Program-made: the position numbers and the translations under genes
In this document: positions 24,276 to 37,299 of the stretch, in pieces
How positions within the stretch are numbered: the stretch's first letter is position 1
Layout of the letters: the number at the start of each line of letters is the position of its first letter
NCBI RefSeq assembly: GCF_043290135.1
Contig: NC_134707.1
Coordinates: forward strand, 136,215,319 to 136,279,318
Direction of reading: 5' to 3'
Origin: Rhipicephalus microplus
Taxonomy: Eukaryota; Arthropoda; Arachnida; Ixodida; Ixodidae
Length of the DNA stretch: 64,000 nucleotides
The notes under the pieces: model-generated
Told to the model about the DNA's origin: nothing
The model's input: only the letters and a program-made list of their open reading frames with translations
Database searches by the model: none

Positions 24276-27200
24276 AACTCCACAACTAGAAACTCTGCAA
24301 CTGGAGACTTCACAACTAGAAACTCCACATCTACAAACTCTACAAATAGAGACTCGGCCACAAGAAATTTCATGTCTAGAAAATTCCACAACTAAAAACT
24401 CCACAACTGGAAACTCCACAACTATAAACTCCACAACTAGAAACTCCACATATAGAGATTCCGCAACTAGAAACTCCACAACCAGAGACTGCAACTAGAA
24501 ACTCCGCAGCTAGAAACTCCACAAATAGAAACTCCACAACTTCAGCCTCCGCAACTAGAAACTCCTCAACTTGAAACTCCACAACTAGAAACTCCACAAC
24601 CAGAAATTCCACAACTAGAAACTCCACAACTAGAAACTCCACAACTAGAAACTCTGCAACTAGAGACTCCACAACTAAAAACTCCACAACTACAAACTCC
24701 ACCAATAGAGACTCGGCAACTAGAAATTCCATATCTAGAAACTCCACAACTAAAAACTCCACTATAAAAACTCCACAACTAGAAACTCCACAACTAGAAA
24801 CTCTAAAACTAGAGACTCCGCAACTAGAAGTTTCACAGCCAGAGACTCTGCAACTAGAAAGTCCACAACTAAAAACTCCACAACTGGAAACTCCACAACT
24901 AGAAACTCCACAACTAGAAACTCCACAACTAGAGATTCCGCAACTAGAAACTCCACAACCAGAGATTCTGCAACTAGAAACTCCGCCGCTAGAAACTCCA
25001 CAACTAGAAACTTCACAACTAGAAACTCCACAACTAGAAACTCCACAACCAGAAACTCCGCAACTAGAGACTCCACAACTAGAAACTCCACAACTAGAAA
25101 CTCCACAACTATAAACTCCACAAATAGAGACTCGGCAACTAGAAATTCCTTATCTAGAAACTCCACAATTAAAAACTTTACAACTAGAAACTGCAAAACT
25201 AGAGACTTCACAACTAGAAACTCCACAGCTAGAAACTCCACAACTAGAGACTCCGCAACTCCACAACTAGAAACTCCACAACTAGAAACTCCACAACTAC
25301 AAACTCCACCAATAGAGACTCGGCAACTAGAAATTCTGTATCTAGAAACTCCACAACTAAAAACTCCACTATAAAAACTCCACAACTAGAAACTCTACAA
25401 CTAGAGGCTCCGAAACTAGAAACTCCACAGCGAGAGACTCTGCAACTGGAAACTCTGCAGCTGGAAACTCCACAAATAGAAACTCCGCAATTAGAAACTC
25501 CGCAGCTAGAAACTCCACAACTAGAGACTCTGCAACTAGAAACTCCACAACTAGAAACTCCACATCTTGAAACCTCACAACCTTAAGTTGCGCTACTAGA
25601 AAATCCAAAGCTAGAGATTCCGCAACTAGAAACTCCACAACAAGAAACTCCACAACTCAGAACTCCACAACTCGAAACTCCTCAACTAGAAACTGCACAA
25701 CTGGAAACTCCACAACTAGACACTTCACAACTAAAAACTCTACAACTAGAAACTCCTAAACTAGAGACTCCACAACTAAAGAATCTACAACTAGAGACTT
25801 CAAACTAGAAACTCAACAACTAGAAGCTTCAAAATTCGGAACTCTACTAGAAACTACACAACTGGAAACTCCACAACTAGACACTCCACAACTAGAAACT
25901 CCACAACTAGAGACTCTGCAACTATGAAACTCTGCAACTAGAAACTCCGCAACAAGAAATTTCACAGCTTGAAACACCACAACTAGACACTCCGCAACTA
26001 GAAACTTCACAACTCAAAACTCCACAACTTGAAACTCAACAAGTAGAAACTCCACAACTTTAGACTCCGCAACTAGAAACTCCTCAACTTGAAACTCCAC
26101 AACTGGAAACTCCACAACCAGAAACTCCACAACTAGAAACTCCACAACTAGAAACTTCACAACCAGAGACTCCGCAACTAGAGACTGCACAACTAGAAAC
26201 TCCACAACTTGAAACTCCACAACTAGAAACTGCACAACTGGAAACTGCACAACTTGAGACTCCGCAACTTGAAACTCCACAACTAGAAACTCCGCAACCA
26301 GAAACTCCACAACTAGAGACTCCAAAACTCGAAACTCCACAACTAGAAAATCCACAAACAGAGACTCTGCAATTCCGCAACTAGAAACTCCACAACTAGA
26401 GATTCCGCAACTTGAAACTCCACAACTAGAAACTCCACAACTAGAAACTCTGCAACTAGAGACTTCACAACTAGAAACTCCACATCTACAAACTCTACAA
26501 ATAGAGACTCGGCCACAAGAATTTTCATGTCTAGAAAGTCCACAACTAAAAACTCCACAACTGGAAACTCCACAACTAGAAACTCCCCAACTAGAAACTC
26601 CACAACTAGAGATTCCGCAACAAGAAACTCCACAACCAGAGACTCTGCAACTAGAAACTCCGCAGCTAGAAACTCCACAAATAGAAATTCCGCAACCAGA
26701 AACTCCGCAGCTAGAAACTACACAACTAGAGACTCCACAACTAGTAACTCCACAACTAAAAACTCCACAAATAGAGACTCGGCAACTAGAAATTCCATAT
26801 CTAGAAACTCCACAACTAAAAACTTTACAACTAGAAACTGCAAAACTAGAGACTTCACAACTAGAAACTCCACAACTAGAAACTCCACAACTAGAGACTC
26901 CGCAACTCCACAACTGGAAACTCCACAACTACAAACTCCACCAATAGAGACTTGGCAACTAGAAATTCCATATCTAGAAACTCCACAACTAAAAACTCCA
27001 ATATAAAAACTCCACAATAGAAACTCCACAACTAGAAACTCTACATCTAGAGACTCCGAAACTAGAAACTCCACAGCCAGCGACTGTGCAACTGGAAACT
27101 CTGCAGCTGGAAGCTCCACAAATAAAAACTCCGCAATTAGAAACTCCGCAGCTAGAAACTCCACAACTAGAGACTCCACACCTAGAAACTCCACAACTAG

Positions 27201-28600
27201 AAACTCCACAACTAGAAACTCCACAATTTGAAACCTCACAACCTTAAGTTCCGCAACTAGAAAATCCACAGCTAGAGATTCCGCAACTAGAAACTCCACA
27301 ACAAGAAACTCCACAACTCAAAACTCCACAACAAGAAACTCCACAACTCAAAACTGCACAACTTGAAACTCCACAACTAGACACTCCACAACTAAAAACT
27401 CTACAACTAGAAACTCCTAAACTAGAGACTCCACAACTAGAGACTACAACTGGAGACTTAAAACTAGAAACTCCACAACTAGAAACTCCACAACTCGGAA
27501 CTCCACAACTCAAAACTCCACAACTAGAAACTCCACAACTCGGAACTCCACAACTCAAAACTTCACAGCTAGAAACTCCACAACTAGAAACTCCCCAACT
27601 AGAAACTCCACAACTAGAAACTCCACAACTACAAACTCTACAAATAGAGACTCGGCCACAAGAAATTCATGTCTAGAAAGTCCACAACTAAAACTCCACA
27701 ATTGGAAACTCCACAACTAGAAACTCCCCAACTAGAAACTCAACAACTAGAGATTCCGCAACTAGAAACTCCACAACCAGAGACTCTGCAACTAGAAACT
27801 CCACAACTAGAAACTCCAAAACTAAAAACTCCACAACTAGAAACTCCACATCTAGAAACACCACAACTAGAAACTCCGCAACTAGAGACTCCACAACTAG
27901 AAACTCCTTAACTAGAAACTCCACAACTACAAACTCCACAAATAGAGACTCGGCCACTTGAAACTCCACAACTAGACACTCCAACCTAAAAACTCTACAA
28001 CTAGAAACTCCTAAACTAGAGACTCCACAACTAGAAACCCCACAGCCAGAGACTCTGCAACTGGAAACTCTGCAGCTGGAAACTCCACAAATAGAAACTC
28101 CGCAATTAGAAACTCCGCAGCTAGAAACTCCACAACTAGAGACTCCACAGCTAGAAACTCCACAACTTGAAACTCCACAACTTGAAACCTCACAACCTTA
28201 AGTTCCGCAACTAGAAAATCCACAGCTAGAGATTCCGCAACTAGAAACTCCACAAGTAGAAACTCCACAACTCAGAACTCCACAACTCGAAAGTCCTCAA
28301 CTAGAAACTCCACAACTGGAAACTCCACAACTAGACACTTCACAACTAAAAACTCTACAACTAGAAACTCCTAAACTAGAGACTCCACAACTAAAGAATC
28401 TACAACTAAAGACTTCAAACTAGAAACTCAACAACTAGAAACTTCAAAATTCAGAACTCTACTAGAAACTACACAACTGGAAACTCCACAACTAGACACT
28501 CCACAACTAGAAACTCCACACCTAGAGACTCTGCAACTATGAAACTCTGAATCTAGAAACTCTGCAACAAGAAATTTCAAAGCTTGAAACATCACAACTA
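24276..28600 (+). repeat. 4,312 bp higher-order repeat, copy 2
   Basis: Tandem neighbour of copy 1. The left junction (about 24,275) joins gcaactagaaactcc of the ttcaaaattc module to a unit reading ctctgcaactggag. From about 25,223 it is matched again 4,313 bp downstream (copy 3), and from about 26.0 kb also 6,928 bp downstream. Over 26,014-26,928 and 30,327-31,241 the two copies encode the same 304-residue open frame without a visible difference, so this duplication is recent or recently homogenised. Confidence 0.87.
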
Positions 28601-29537
28601 GACACTCCGCAACTAGAAACTCCACAACTTGAGACGCCGCAACTAGAAACTCCACAACTTGAAACTCCACAACTCAAAACTCCACAACTTGAAACTCCAC
28701 AACTAGAAACTCCACAACTTGAGACTCCGCAACTAGAAACTCCTCAACTTGAAACTCCACAACTGGAAACTCCACAACCAGAAACTCTACAACTAGAAAC
28801 TCACCAACTAGAAACTTCACAACCAGAGACTCCGCAACTAGAGACTCCACAACTGGAAACTCCACAACTTGAAACTCCTCAACTAGAAACTGCACAACTG
28901 GAAACTCCACAACTGGAGACTCCGCAACTTGAAACTCCACAACTAGAAACTCCACAACCAGAAATTCCACAACTAGAGACTCCAAAACTCGAAACTCCAC
29001 AACTAGAAACTCCACAACTTGAAACTCCACAACTAGAAACTCCACAACTACAAACTCTACAAATAGAGACTCGGCCACAAGAAATTCATGTCTAGAAAGT
29101 CCACAACTAAAAAACTCCACAATTGGAAACTCCACAACTAGAAACTCCCCAACTAGAAACTCAACAACTAGAGATTCCGCAACTAGAAACTCCACAACCA
29201 GAGACTCTGCAACTAGAAACTCCGCATCTAGAAACTCCACAAATAGAAACTCCGCAACTAGAAACTCCGCAGCTAGAAACTACACAACTAGAGACTCCAC
29301 AACTAGAAACTCCACAACTACAAACTTCACAACTAGAAACTCCACAACTAGAAACTCCACACCTAGAAACTCCGCAACCAGAGACTCCACATCTACAAAC
29401 TCTACAAATAGAGACTCGGCCACAAGAAATTCATGTCTAGAAAGTCCACAACTAAAAACTCCACAATTGGAAACTCCACAACTAGAAACTCCCCAACTAG
29501 AAACTCAACAACTAGAGATTCCGCAACTAGAAACTCC
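28601..29537 (+). repeat. Block shared with about 35,529-36,465
   Basis: It continues the 6,928 bp offset match that starts near 26.0 kb and ends at about 29,537 / 36,465. It contains two catgtctag landmarks only 345 bp apart (29,087 and 29,432), i.e. a local duplication of 23 units. The first of the two has an extra A (actaaaaaactcc, near 29,110), which shifts the reading phase. No gene. Confidence 0.8.
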
Positions 29538-32500
29538 ACAGCTAGAAACTCCACAACTAGAGACTCCGCAACTCCACAACTAGAAACTCCACAACTAGAA
29601 ACTCCACAACTACAAACTCCACCAATAGAGACTCGGCAACTAGAAATTCTGTATCTAGAAACTCCACAACTAAAAACTCCACTATAAAAACTCCACAACT
29701 AGAAACTCTACAACTAGAGGCTCCGAAACTAGAAACTCCACAGCGAGAGACTCTGCAACTGGAAACTCTGCAGCTGGAAACTCCACAAATAGAAACTCCG
29801 CAATTAGAAACTCCGCAGCTAGAAACTCCACAACTAGAGACTCCGCAACTAGAAACTCCACAACTAGAAACTCCACATCTTGAAACCTCACAACCTTAAG
29901 TTGCGCTACTAGAAAATCCAAAGCTAGAGATTCCGCAACTAGAAACTCCACAACAAGAAACTCCACAACTCAGAACTCCACAACTCGAAACTCCTCAACT
30001 AGAAACTGCACAACTGGAAACTCCACAACTAGACACTTCACAACTAAAAACTCTACAACTAGAAACTCCTAAACTAGAGACTCCACAACTAAAGAATCTA
30101 CAACTAGAGACTTCAAACTAGAAACTCAACAACTAGAAGCTTCAAAATTCGGAACTCTACTAGAAACTACACAACTGGAAACTCCACAACTAGACACTCC
30201 ACAACTAGAAACTCCACAACTAGAGACTCTGCAACTATGAAACTCTGCAACTAGAAACTCCGCAACAAGAAATTTCACAGCTTGAAACACCACAACTAGA
30301 CACTCCGCAACTAGAAACTTCACAACTCAAAACTCCACAACTTGAAACTCAACAAGTAGAAACTCCACAACTTTAGACTCCGCAACTAGAAACTCCTCAA
30401 CTTGAAACTCCACAACTGGAAACTCCACAACCAGAAACTCCACAACTAGAAACTCCACAACTAGAAACTTCACAACCAGAGACTCCGCAACTAGAGACTG
30501 CACAACTAGAAACTCCACAACTTGAAACTCCACAACTAGAAACTGCACAACTGGAAACTGCACAACTTGAGACTCCGCAACTTGAAACTCCACAACTAGA
30601 AACTCCGCAACCAGAAACTCCACAACTAGAGACTCCAAAACTCGAAACTCCACAACTAGAAAATCCACAAACAGAGACTCTGCAATTCCGCAACTAGAAA
30701 CTCCACAACTAGAGATTCCGCAACTTGAAACTCCACAACTAGAAACTCCACAACTAGAAACTCTGCAACTAGAGACTTCACAACTAGAAACTCCACATCT
30801 ACAAACTCTACAAATAGAGACTCGGCCACAAGAATTTTCATGTCTAGAAAGTCCACAACTAAAAACTCCACAACTGGAAACTCCACAACTAGAAACTCCC
30901 CAACTAGAAACTCCACAACTAGAGATTCCGCAACAAGAAACTCCACAACCAGAGACTCTGCAACTAGAAACTCCGCAGCTAGAAACTCCACAAATAGAAA
31001 TTCCGCAACCAGAAACTCCGCAGCTAGAAACTACACAACTAGAGACTCCACAACTAGTAACTCCACAACTAAAAACTCCACAAATAGAGACTCGGCAACT
31101 AGAAATTCCATATCTAGAAACTCCACAACTAAAAACTTTACAACTAGAAACTGCAAAACTAGAGACTTCACAACTAGAAACTCCACAACTAGAAACTCCA
31201 CAACTAGAGACTCCGCAACTCCACAACTGGAAACTCCACAACTACAAACTCCACCAATAGAGACTTGGCAACTAGAAATTCCATATCTAGAAACTCCACA
31301 ACTAAAAACTCCAATATAAAAACTCCACAATAGAAACTCCACAACTAGAAACTCTACATCTAGAGACTCCGAAACTAGAAACTCCACAGCCAGCGACTGT
31401 GCAACTGGAAACTCTGCAGCTGGAAGCTCCACAAATAAAAACTCCGCAATTAGAAACTCCGCAGCTAGAAACTCCACAACTAGAGACTCCACACCTAGAA
31501 ACTCCACAACTAGAAACTCCACAACTAGAAACTCCACAATTTGAAACCTCACAACCTTAAGTTCCGCAACTAGAAAATCCACAGCTAGAGATTCCGCAAC
31601 TAGAAACTCCACAACAAGAAACTCCACAACTCAAAACTCCACAACAAGAAACTCCACAACTCAAAACTGCACAACTTGAAACTCCACAACTAGACACTCC
31701 ACAACTAAAAACTCTACAACTAGAAACTCCTAAACTAGAGACTCCACAACTAGAGACTACAACTGGAGACTTAAAACTAGAAACTCCACAACTAGAAACT
31801 CCACAACTCGGAACTCCACAACTCAAAACTCCACAACTAGAAACTCCACAACTCGGAACTCCACAACTCAAAACTTCACAACTAGAAACTCCACAACTAG
31901 AAACTCCCCAACTAGAAACTCCACAACTAGAAACTCCACAACTACAAACTCTACAAATAGAGACTCGGCCACAAGAAATTCATGTCTAGAAAGTCCACAA
32001 CTAAAACTCCACAATTGGAAACTCCACAACTAGAAACTCCCCAACTAGAAACTCAACAACTAGAGATTCCGCAACTAGAAACTCCACAACCAGAGACTCT
32101 GCAACTAGAAACTCCACAACTAGAAACTCCAAAACTAAAAACTCCACAACTAGAAACTCCACATCTAGAAACACCACAACTAGAAACTCCGCAACTAGAG
32201 ACTCCACAACTAGAAACTCCTTAACTAGAAACTCCACAACTACAAACTCCACAAATAGAGACTCGGCCACTTGAAACTCCACAACTAGACACTCCAACCT
32301 AAAAACTCTACAACTAGAAACTCCTAAACTAGAGACTCCACAACTAGAAACCCCACAGCCAGAGACTCTGCAACTGGAAACTCTGCAGCTGGAAACTCCA
32401 CAAATAGAAACTCCGCAATTAGAAACTCCGCAGCTAGAAACTCCACAACTAGAGACTCCACAGCTAGAAACTCCACAACTTGAAACTCCACAACTTGAAA

Positions 32501-32720
32501 CCTCACAACCTTAAGTTCCGCAACTAGAAAATCCACAGCTAGAGATTCCGCAACTAGAAACTCCACAAGTAGAAACTCCACAACTCAGAACTCCACAACT
32601 CGAAAGTCCTCAACTAGAAACTCCACAACTGGAAACTCCACAACTAGACACTTCACAACTAAAAACTCTACAACTAGAAACTCCTAAACTAGAGACTCCA
32701 CAACTAAAGAATCTACAACT
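29525..32720 (+). repeat. 4,313 bp higher-order repeat, copy 3 (shortened)
   Basis: Matches copy 2 at an offset of 4,313 from about 29,536 (ccacagctag) to about 32,600-32,720. There the sequence leaves the copy 2 path (28.4 kb) and switches to the path seen at 30.1 kb. The left junction near 29,525 replaces about 950 bp of copy 2 start with the 28.6-29.5 kb block. The stretch from about 30,110 to 32,720 is then repeated in tandem by the next feature. Confidence 0.83.
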
Positions 32721-35340
32721 AGAGACTTCAAACTAGAAACTCAACAACTAGAAGCTTCAAAATTCGGAACTCTACTAGAAACTACACAACTGGAAACTCC
32801 ACAACTAGACACTCCACAACTAGAAACTCCACAACTAGAGACTCTGCAACTATGAAACTCTGCAACTAGAAACTCCGCAACAAGAAATTTCACAGCTTGA
32901 AACACCACAACTAGACACTCCGCAACTAGAAACTTCACAACTCAAAACTCCACAACTTGAAACTCAACAAGTAGAAACTCCACAACTTTAGACTCCGCAA
33001 CTAGAAACTCCTCAACTTGAAACTCCACAACTGGAAACTCCACAACCAGAAACTCCACAACTAGAAACTCCACAACTAGAAACTTCACAACCAGAGACTC
33101 CGCAACTAGAGACTGCACAACTAGAAACTCCACAACTTGAAACTCCACAACTAGAAACTGCACAACTGGAAACTGCACAACTTGAGACTCCGCAACTTGA
33201 AACTCCACAACTAGAAACTCCGCAACCAGAAACTCCACAACTAGAGACTCCAAAACTCGAAACTCCACAACTAGAAAATCCACAAACAGAGACTCTGCAA
33301 TTCCGCAACTAGAAACTCCACAACTAGAGATTCCGCAACTTGAAACTCCACAACTAGAAACTCCACAACTAGAAACTCTGCAACTAGAGACTTCACAACT
33401 AGAAACTCCACATCTACAAACTCTACAAATAGAGACTCGGCCACAAGAATTTTCATGTCTAGAAAGTCCACAACTAAAAACTCCACAACTGGAAACTCCA
33501 CAACTAGAAACTCCCCAACTAGAAACTCCACAACTAGAGATTCCGCAACAAGAAACTCCACAACCAGAGACTCTGCAACTAGAAACTCCGCAGCTAGAAA
33601 CTCCACAAATAGAAATTCCGCAACCAGAAACTCCGCAGCTAGAAACTACACAACTAGAGACTCCACAACTAGTAACTCCACAACTAAAAACTCCACAAAT
33701 AGAGACTCGGCAACTAGAAATTCCATATCTAGAAACTCCACAACTAAAAACTTTACAACTAGAAACTGCAAAACTAGAGACTTCACAACTAGAAACTCCA
33801 CAACTAGAAACTCCACAACTAGAGACTCCGCAACTCCACAACTGGAAACTCCACAACTACAAACTCCACCAATAGAGACTTGGCAACTAGAAATTCCATA
33901 TCTAGAAACTCCACAACTAAAAACTCCAATATAAAAACTCCACAATAGAAACTCCACAACTAGAAACTCTACATCTAGAGACTCCGAAACTAGAAACTCC
34001 ACAGCCAGCGACTGTGCAACTGGAAACTCTGCAGCTGGAAGCTCCACAAATAAAAACTCCGCAATTAGAAACTCCGCAGCTAGAAACTCCACAACTAGAG
34101 ACTCCACACCTAGAAACTCCACAACTAGAAACTCCACAACTAGAAACTCCACAATTTGAAACCTCACAACCTTAAGTTCCGCAACTAGAAAATCCACAGC
34201 TAGAGATTCCGCAACTAGAAACTCCACAACAAGAAACTCCACAACTCAAAACTCCACAACAAGAAACTCCACAACTCAAAACTGCACAACTTGAAACTCC
34301 ACAACTAGACACTCCACAACTAAAAACTCTACAACTAGAAACTCCTAAACTAGAGACTCCACAACTAGAGACTACAACTGGAGACTTAAAACTAGAAACT
34401 CCACAACTAGAAACTCCACAACTCGGAACTCCACAACTCAAAACTCCACAACTAGAAACTCCACAACTCGGAACTCCACAACTCAAAACTTCACAACTAG
34501 AAACTCCACAACTAGAAACTCCCCAACTAGAAACTCCACAACTAGAAACTCCACAACTACAAACTCTACAAATAGAGACTCGGCCACAAGAAATTCATGT
34601 CTAGAAAGTCCACAACTAAAACTCCACAATTGGAAACTCCACAACTAGAAACTCCCCAACTAGAAACTCAACAACTAGAGATTCCGCAACTAGAAACTCC
34701 ACAACCAGAGACTCTGCAACTAGAAACTCCACAACTAGAAACTCCAAAACTAAAAACTCCACAACTAGAAACTCCACATCTAGAAACACCACAACTAGAA
34801 ACTCCGCAACTAGAGACTCCACAACTAGAAACTCCTTAACTAGAAACTCCACAACTACAAACTCCACAAATAGAGACTCGGCCACTTGAAACTCCACAAC
34901 TAGACACTCCAACCTAAAAACTCTACAACTAGAAACTCCTAAACTAGAGACTCCACAACTAGAAACCCCACAGCCAGAGACTCTGCAACTGGAAACTCTG
35001 CAGCTGGAAACTCCACAAATAGAAACTCCGCAATTAGAAACTCCGCAGCTAGAAACTCCACAACTAGAGACTCCACAGCTAGAAACTCCACAACTTGAAA
35101 CTCCACAACTTGAAACCTCACAACCTTAAGTTCCGCAACTAGAAAATCCACAGCTAGAGATTCCGCAACTAGAAACTCCACAAGTAGAAACTCCACAACT
35201 CAGAACTCCACAACTCGAAAGTCCTCAACTAGAAACTCCACAACTGGAAACTCCACAACTAGACACTTCACAACTAAAAACTCTACAACTAGAAACTCCT
35301 AAACTAGAGACTCCACAACTAAAGAATCTACAACTAAAGA
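32721..35340 (+). repeat. 2,615 bp tandem repeat, second copy
   Basis: All landmarks from 30.1 to 32.6 kb recur exactly 2,615 bp later: catgtctag sites 30,839/33,454 and 31,981/34,596, and the gaagcttcaaaattcgg units near 30,137/32,752. The two copies look identical over long stretches by eye. The simplest reading is an unequal exchange between a ttcaaaattc module at about 30.1 kb and its equivalent at the end of the previous repeat, giving a shortened higher-order unit. Which 15 bp unit holds the breakpoint cannot be fixed because the flanks are homologous. Confidence 0.85.
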
Positions 35341-36015
35341 CTTCAAACTAGAAACTCAACAACTAGAAACTTCAAAATTCAGAACTCTACTAGAAACTAC
35401 ACAACTGGAAACTCCACAACTAGACACTCCACAACTAGAAACTCCACACCTAGAGACTCTGCAACTATGAAACTCTGAATCTAGAAACTCTGCAACAAGA
35501 AATTTCAAAGCTTGAAACATCACAACTAGACACTCCGCAACTAGAAACTCCACAACTTGAGACGCCGCAACTAGAAACTCCACAACTTGAAACTCCACAA
35601 CTCGAAACTCCACAACTTGAAACTCCACAACTAGAAACTCCACAACTTGAGACTCCGCAACTAGAAACTCCTCAACTTGAAACTCCACAACTGGAAACTC
35701 CACAACCAGAAACTCTACAACTAGAAACTCACCAACTAGAAACTTCACAACCAGAGACTCCGCAACTAGAGACTCCACAACTGGAAACTCCACAACTTGA
35801 AACTCCTCAACTAGAAACTGCACAACTGGAAACTCCACAACTGGAGACTCCGCAACTTGAAACTCCACAACTAGAAACTCCACAACCAGAAATTCCACAA
35901 CTAGAGACTCCAAAACTCGAAACTCCACAACTAGAAACTCCACAACTTGAAACTCCACAACTAGAAACTCCACAACTACAAACTCTACAAATAGAGACTC
36001 GGCCACAAGAAATTC

Positions 36016-36665
36016 ATGTCTAGAAAGTCCACAACTAAAAAACTCCACAATTGGAAACTCCACAACTAGAAACTCCCCAACTAGAAACTCAACAACTAGA
36101 GATTCCGCAACTAGAAACTCCACAACCAGAGACTCTGCAACTAGAAACTCCGCATCTAGAAACTCCACAAATAGAAACTCCGCAACTAGAAACTCCGCAG
36201 CTAGAAACTACACAACTAGAGACTCCACAACTAGAAACTCCACAACTACAAACTTCACAACTAGAAACTCCACAACTAGAAACTCCACACCTAGAAACTC
36301 CGCAACTAGAGACTCCACATCTACAAACTCTACAAATAGAGACTCGGCCACAAGAAATTCATGTCTAGAAAGTCCACAACTAAAAACTCCACAATTGGAA
36401 ACTCCACAACTAGAAACTCCCCAACTAGAAACTCAACAACTAGAGATTCCGCAACTAGAAACTCCACAACCAGAGACTCTGCAACTAGAAACTCCGCATC
36501 TAGAAACTCCACAAATAGAAACTCCGCAACTAGAAACTCCGCAGCTAGAAACTACACAACTAGAGACTCCACAACTAGAAACTCCACAACTACAAACTCC
36601 ACAACTAGAAACTCCACAACTAGAAACTCCACACCTAGAAACTCCGCAACTAGAGACTCCACATC
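36016..36665 (+). repeat. 345 bp local tandem duplication (23 units)
   Basis: The catgtctag landmark at 36,015 recurs at 36,360, and the sequence after it is repeated unit by unit until about 36,665. There the first copy reads cacatctacaaactctac and the second cacatctagaaactcc. The same duplication is present at 29,087/29,432 (first copy and the start of a second) and 52,117/52,461. It therefore predates the 6.9 kb and 16.1 kb duplications, which copied it. Confidence 0.82.
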
Positions 36666-37299
36666 TAGAAACTCCACAACTAGAAACTCCACAACTACAA
36701 ACTCCACAAAAAGAGACTCGGCAACTAGAAATTCCATATCCAGAAACTCCACAACTAAAAGCATTACAACTAGAAACTGCAAAACTAGAGACTTCACAAC
36801 TAGAAACTCCACAACTAGAAACTCCACTACTAGAGACTCCGCAACTCCACAACTAGAAACTCCACAACTATAAACTCCACCAATAGAGACTCGGCAACTA
36901 GAAATTCCATATCTAGAAACTACAGAACTAAAAACTCCACTGAAAAAACTCCACAACTAGAAACTCTCCAACTAGAAACTCTACAACTAGACTCCGAAAC
37001 TAGAAACTCCACAGCCAGAGACTCTGCAACTGGAAACTCTGCAGCTGGAAACTCCACAAATAGAAACTCCGCAATTAGAAACTCCGCAGCTAGAAACTCC
37101 ACAACTAGAGACTCCACAACTAGAAACTCCACTACTAAAAACTCCACAACTAGAAACTCCACAACTTGAAACCTCACAACCTTACGTTCCGCCACTAGAA
37201 AATCCACAGCTAGAGATTCCGCAACTAGAAACTCCACAACTACAAACTCCACCAGTAGAGACTCAGCAACTAGAAATTCCATATCTAGAAACTCCACAA

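Noticed and set aside
26014..26928. 304-codon minus-strand frame conserved at 21,702, 26,014, 30,327 and 32,942
   Set aside because: The conservation is explained by recent duplication of the DNA. Overlapping frames on both strands are conserved equally, so there is no sign of selection on this one.
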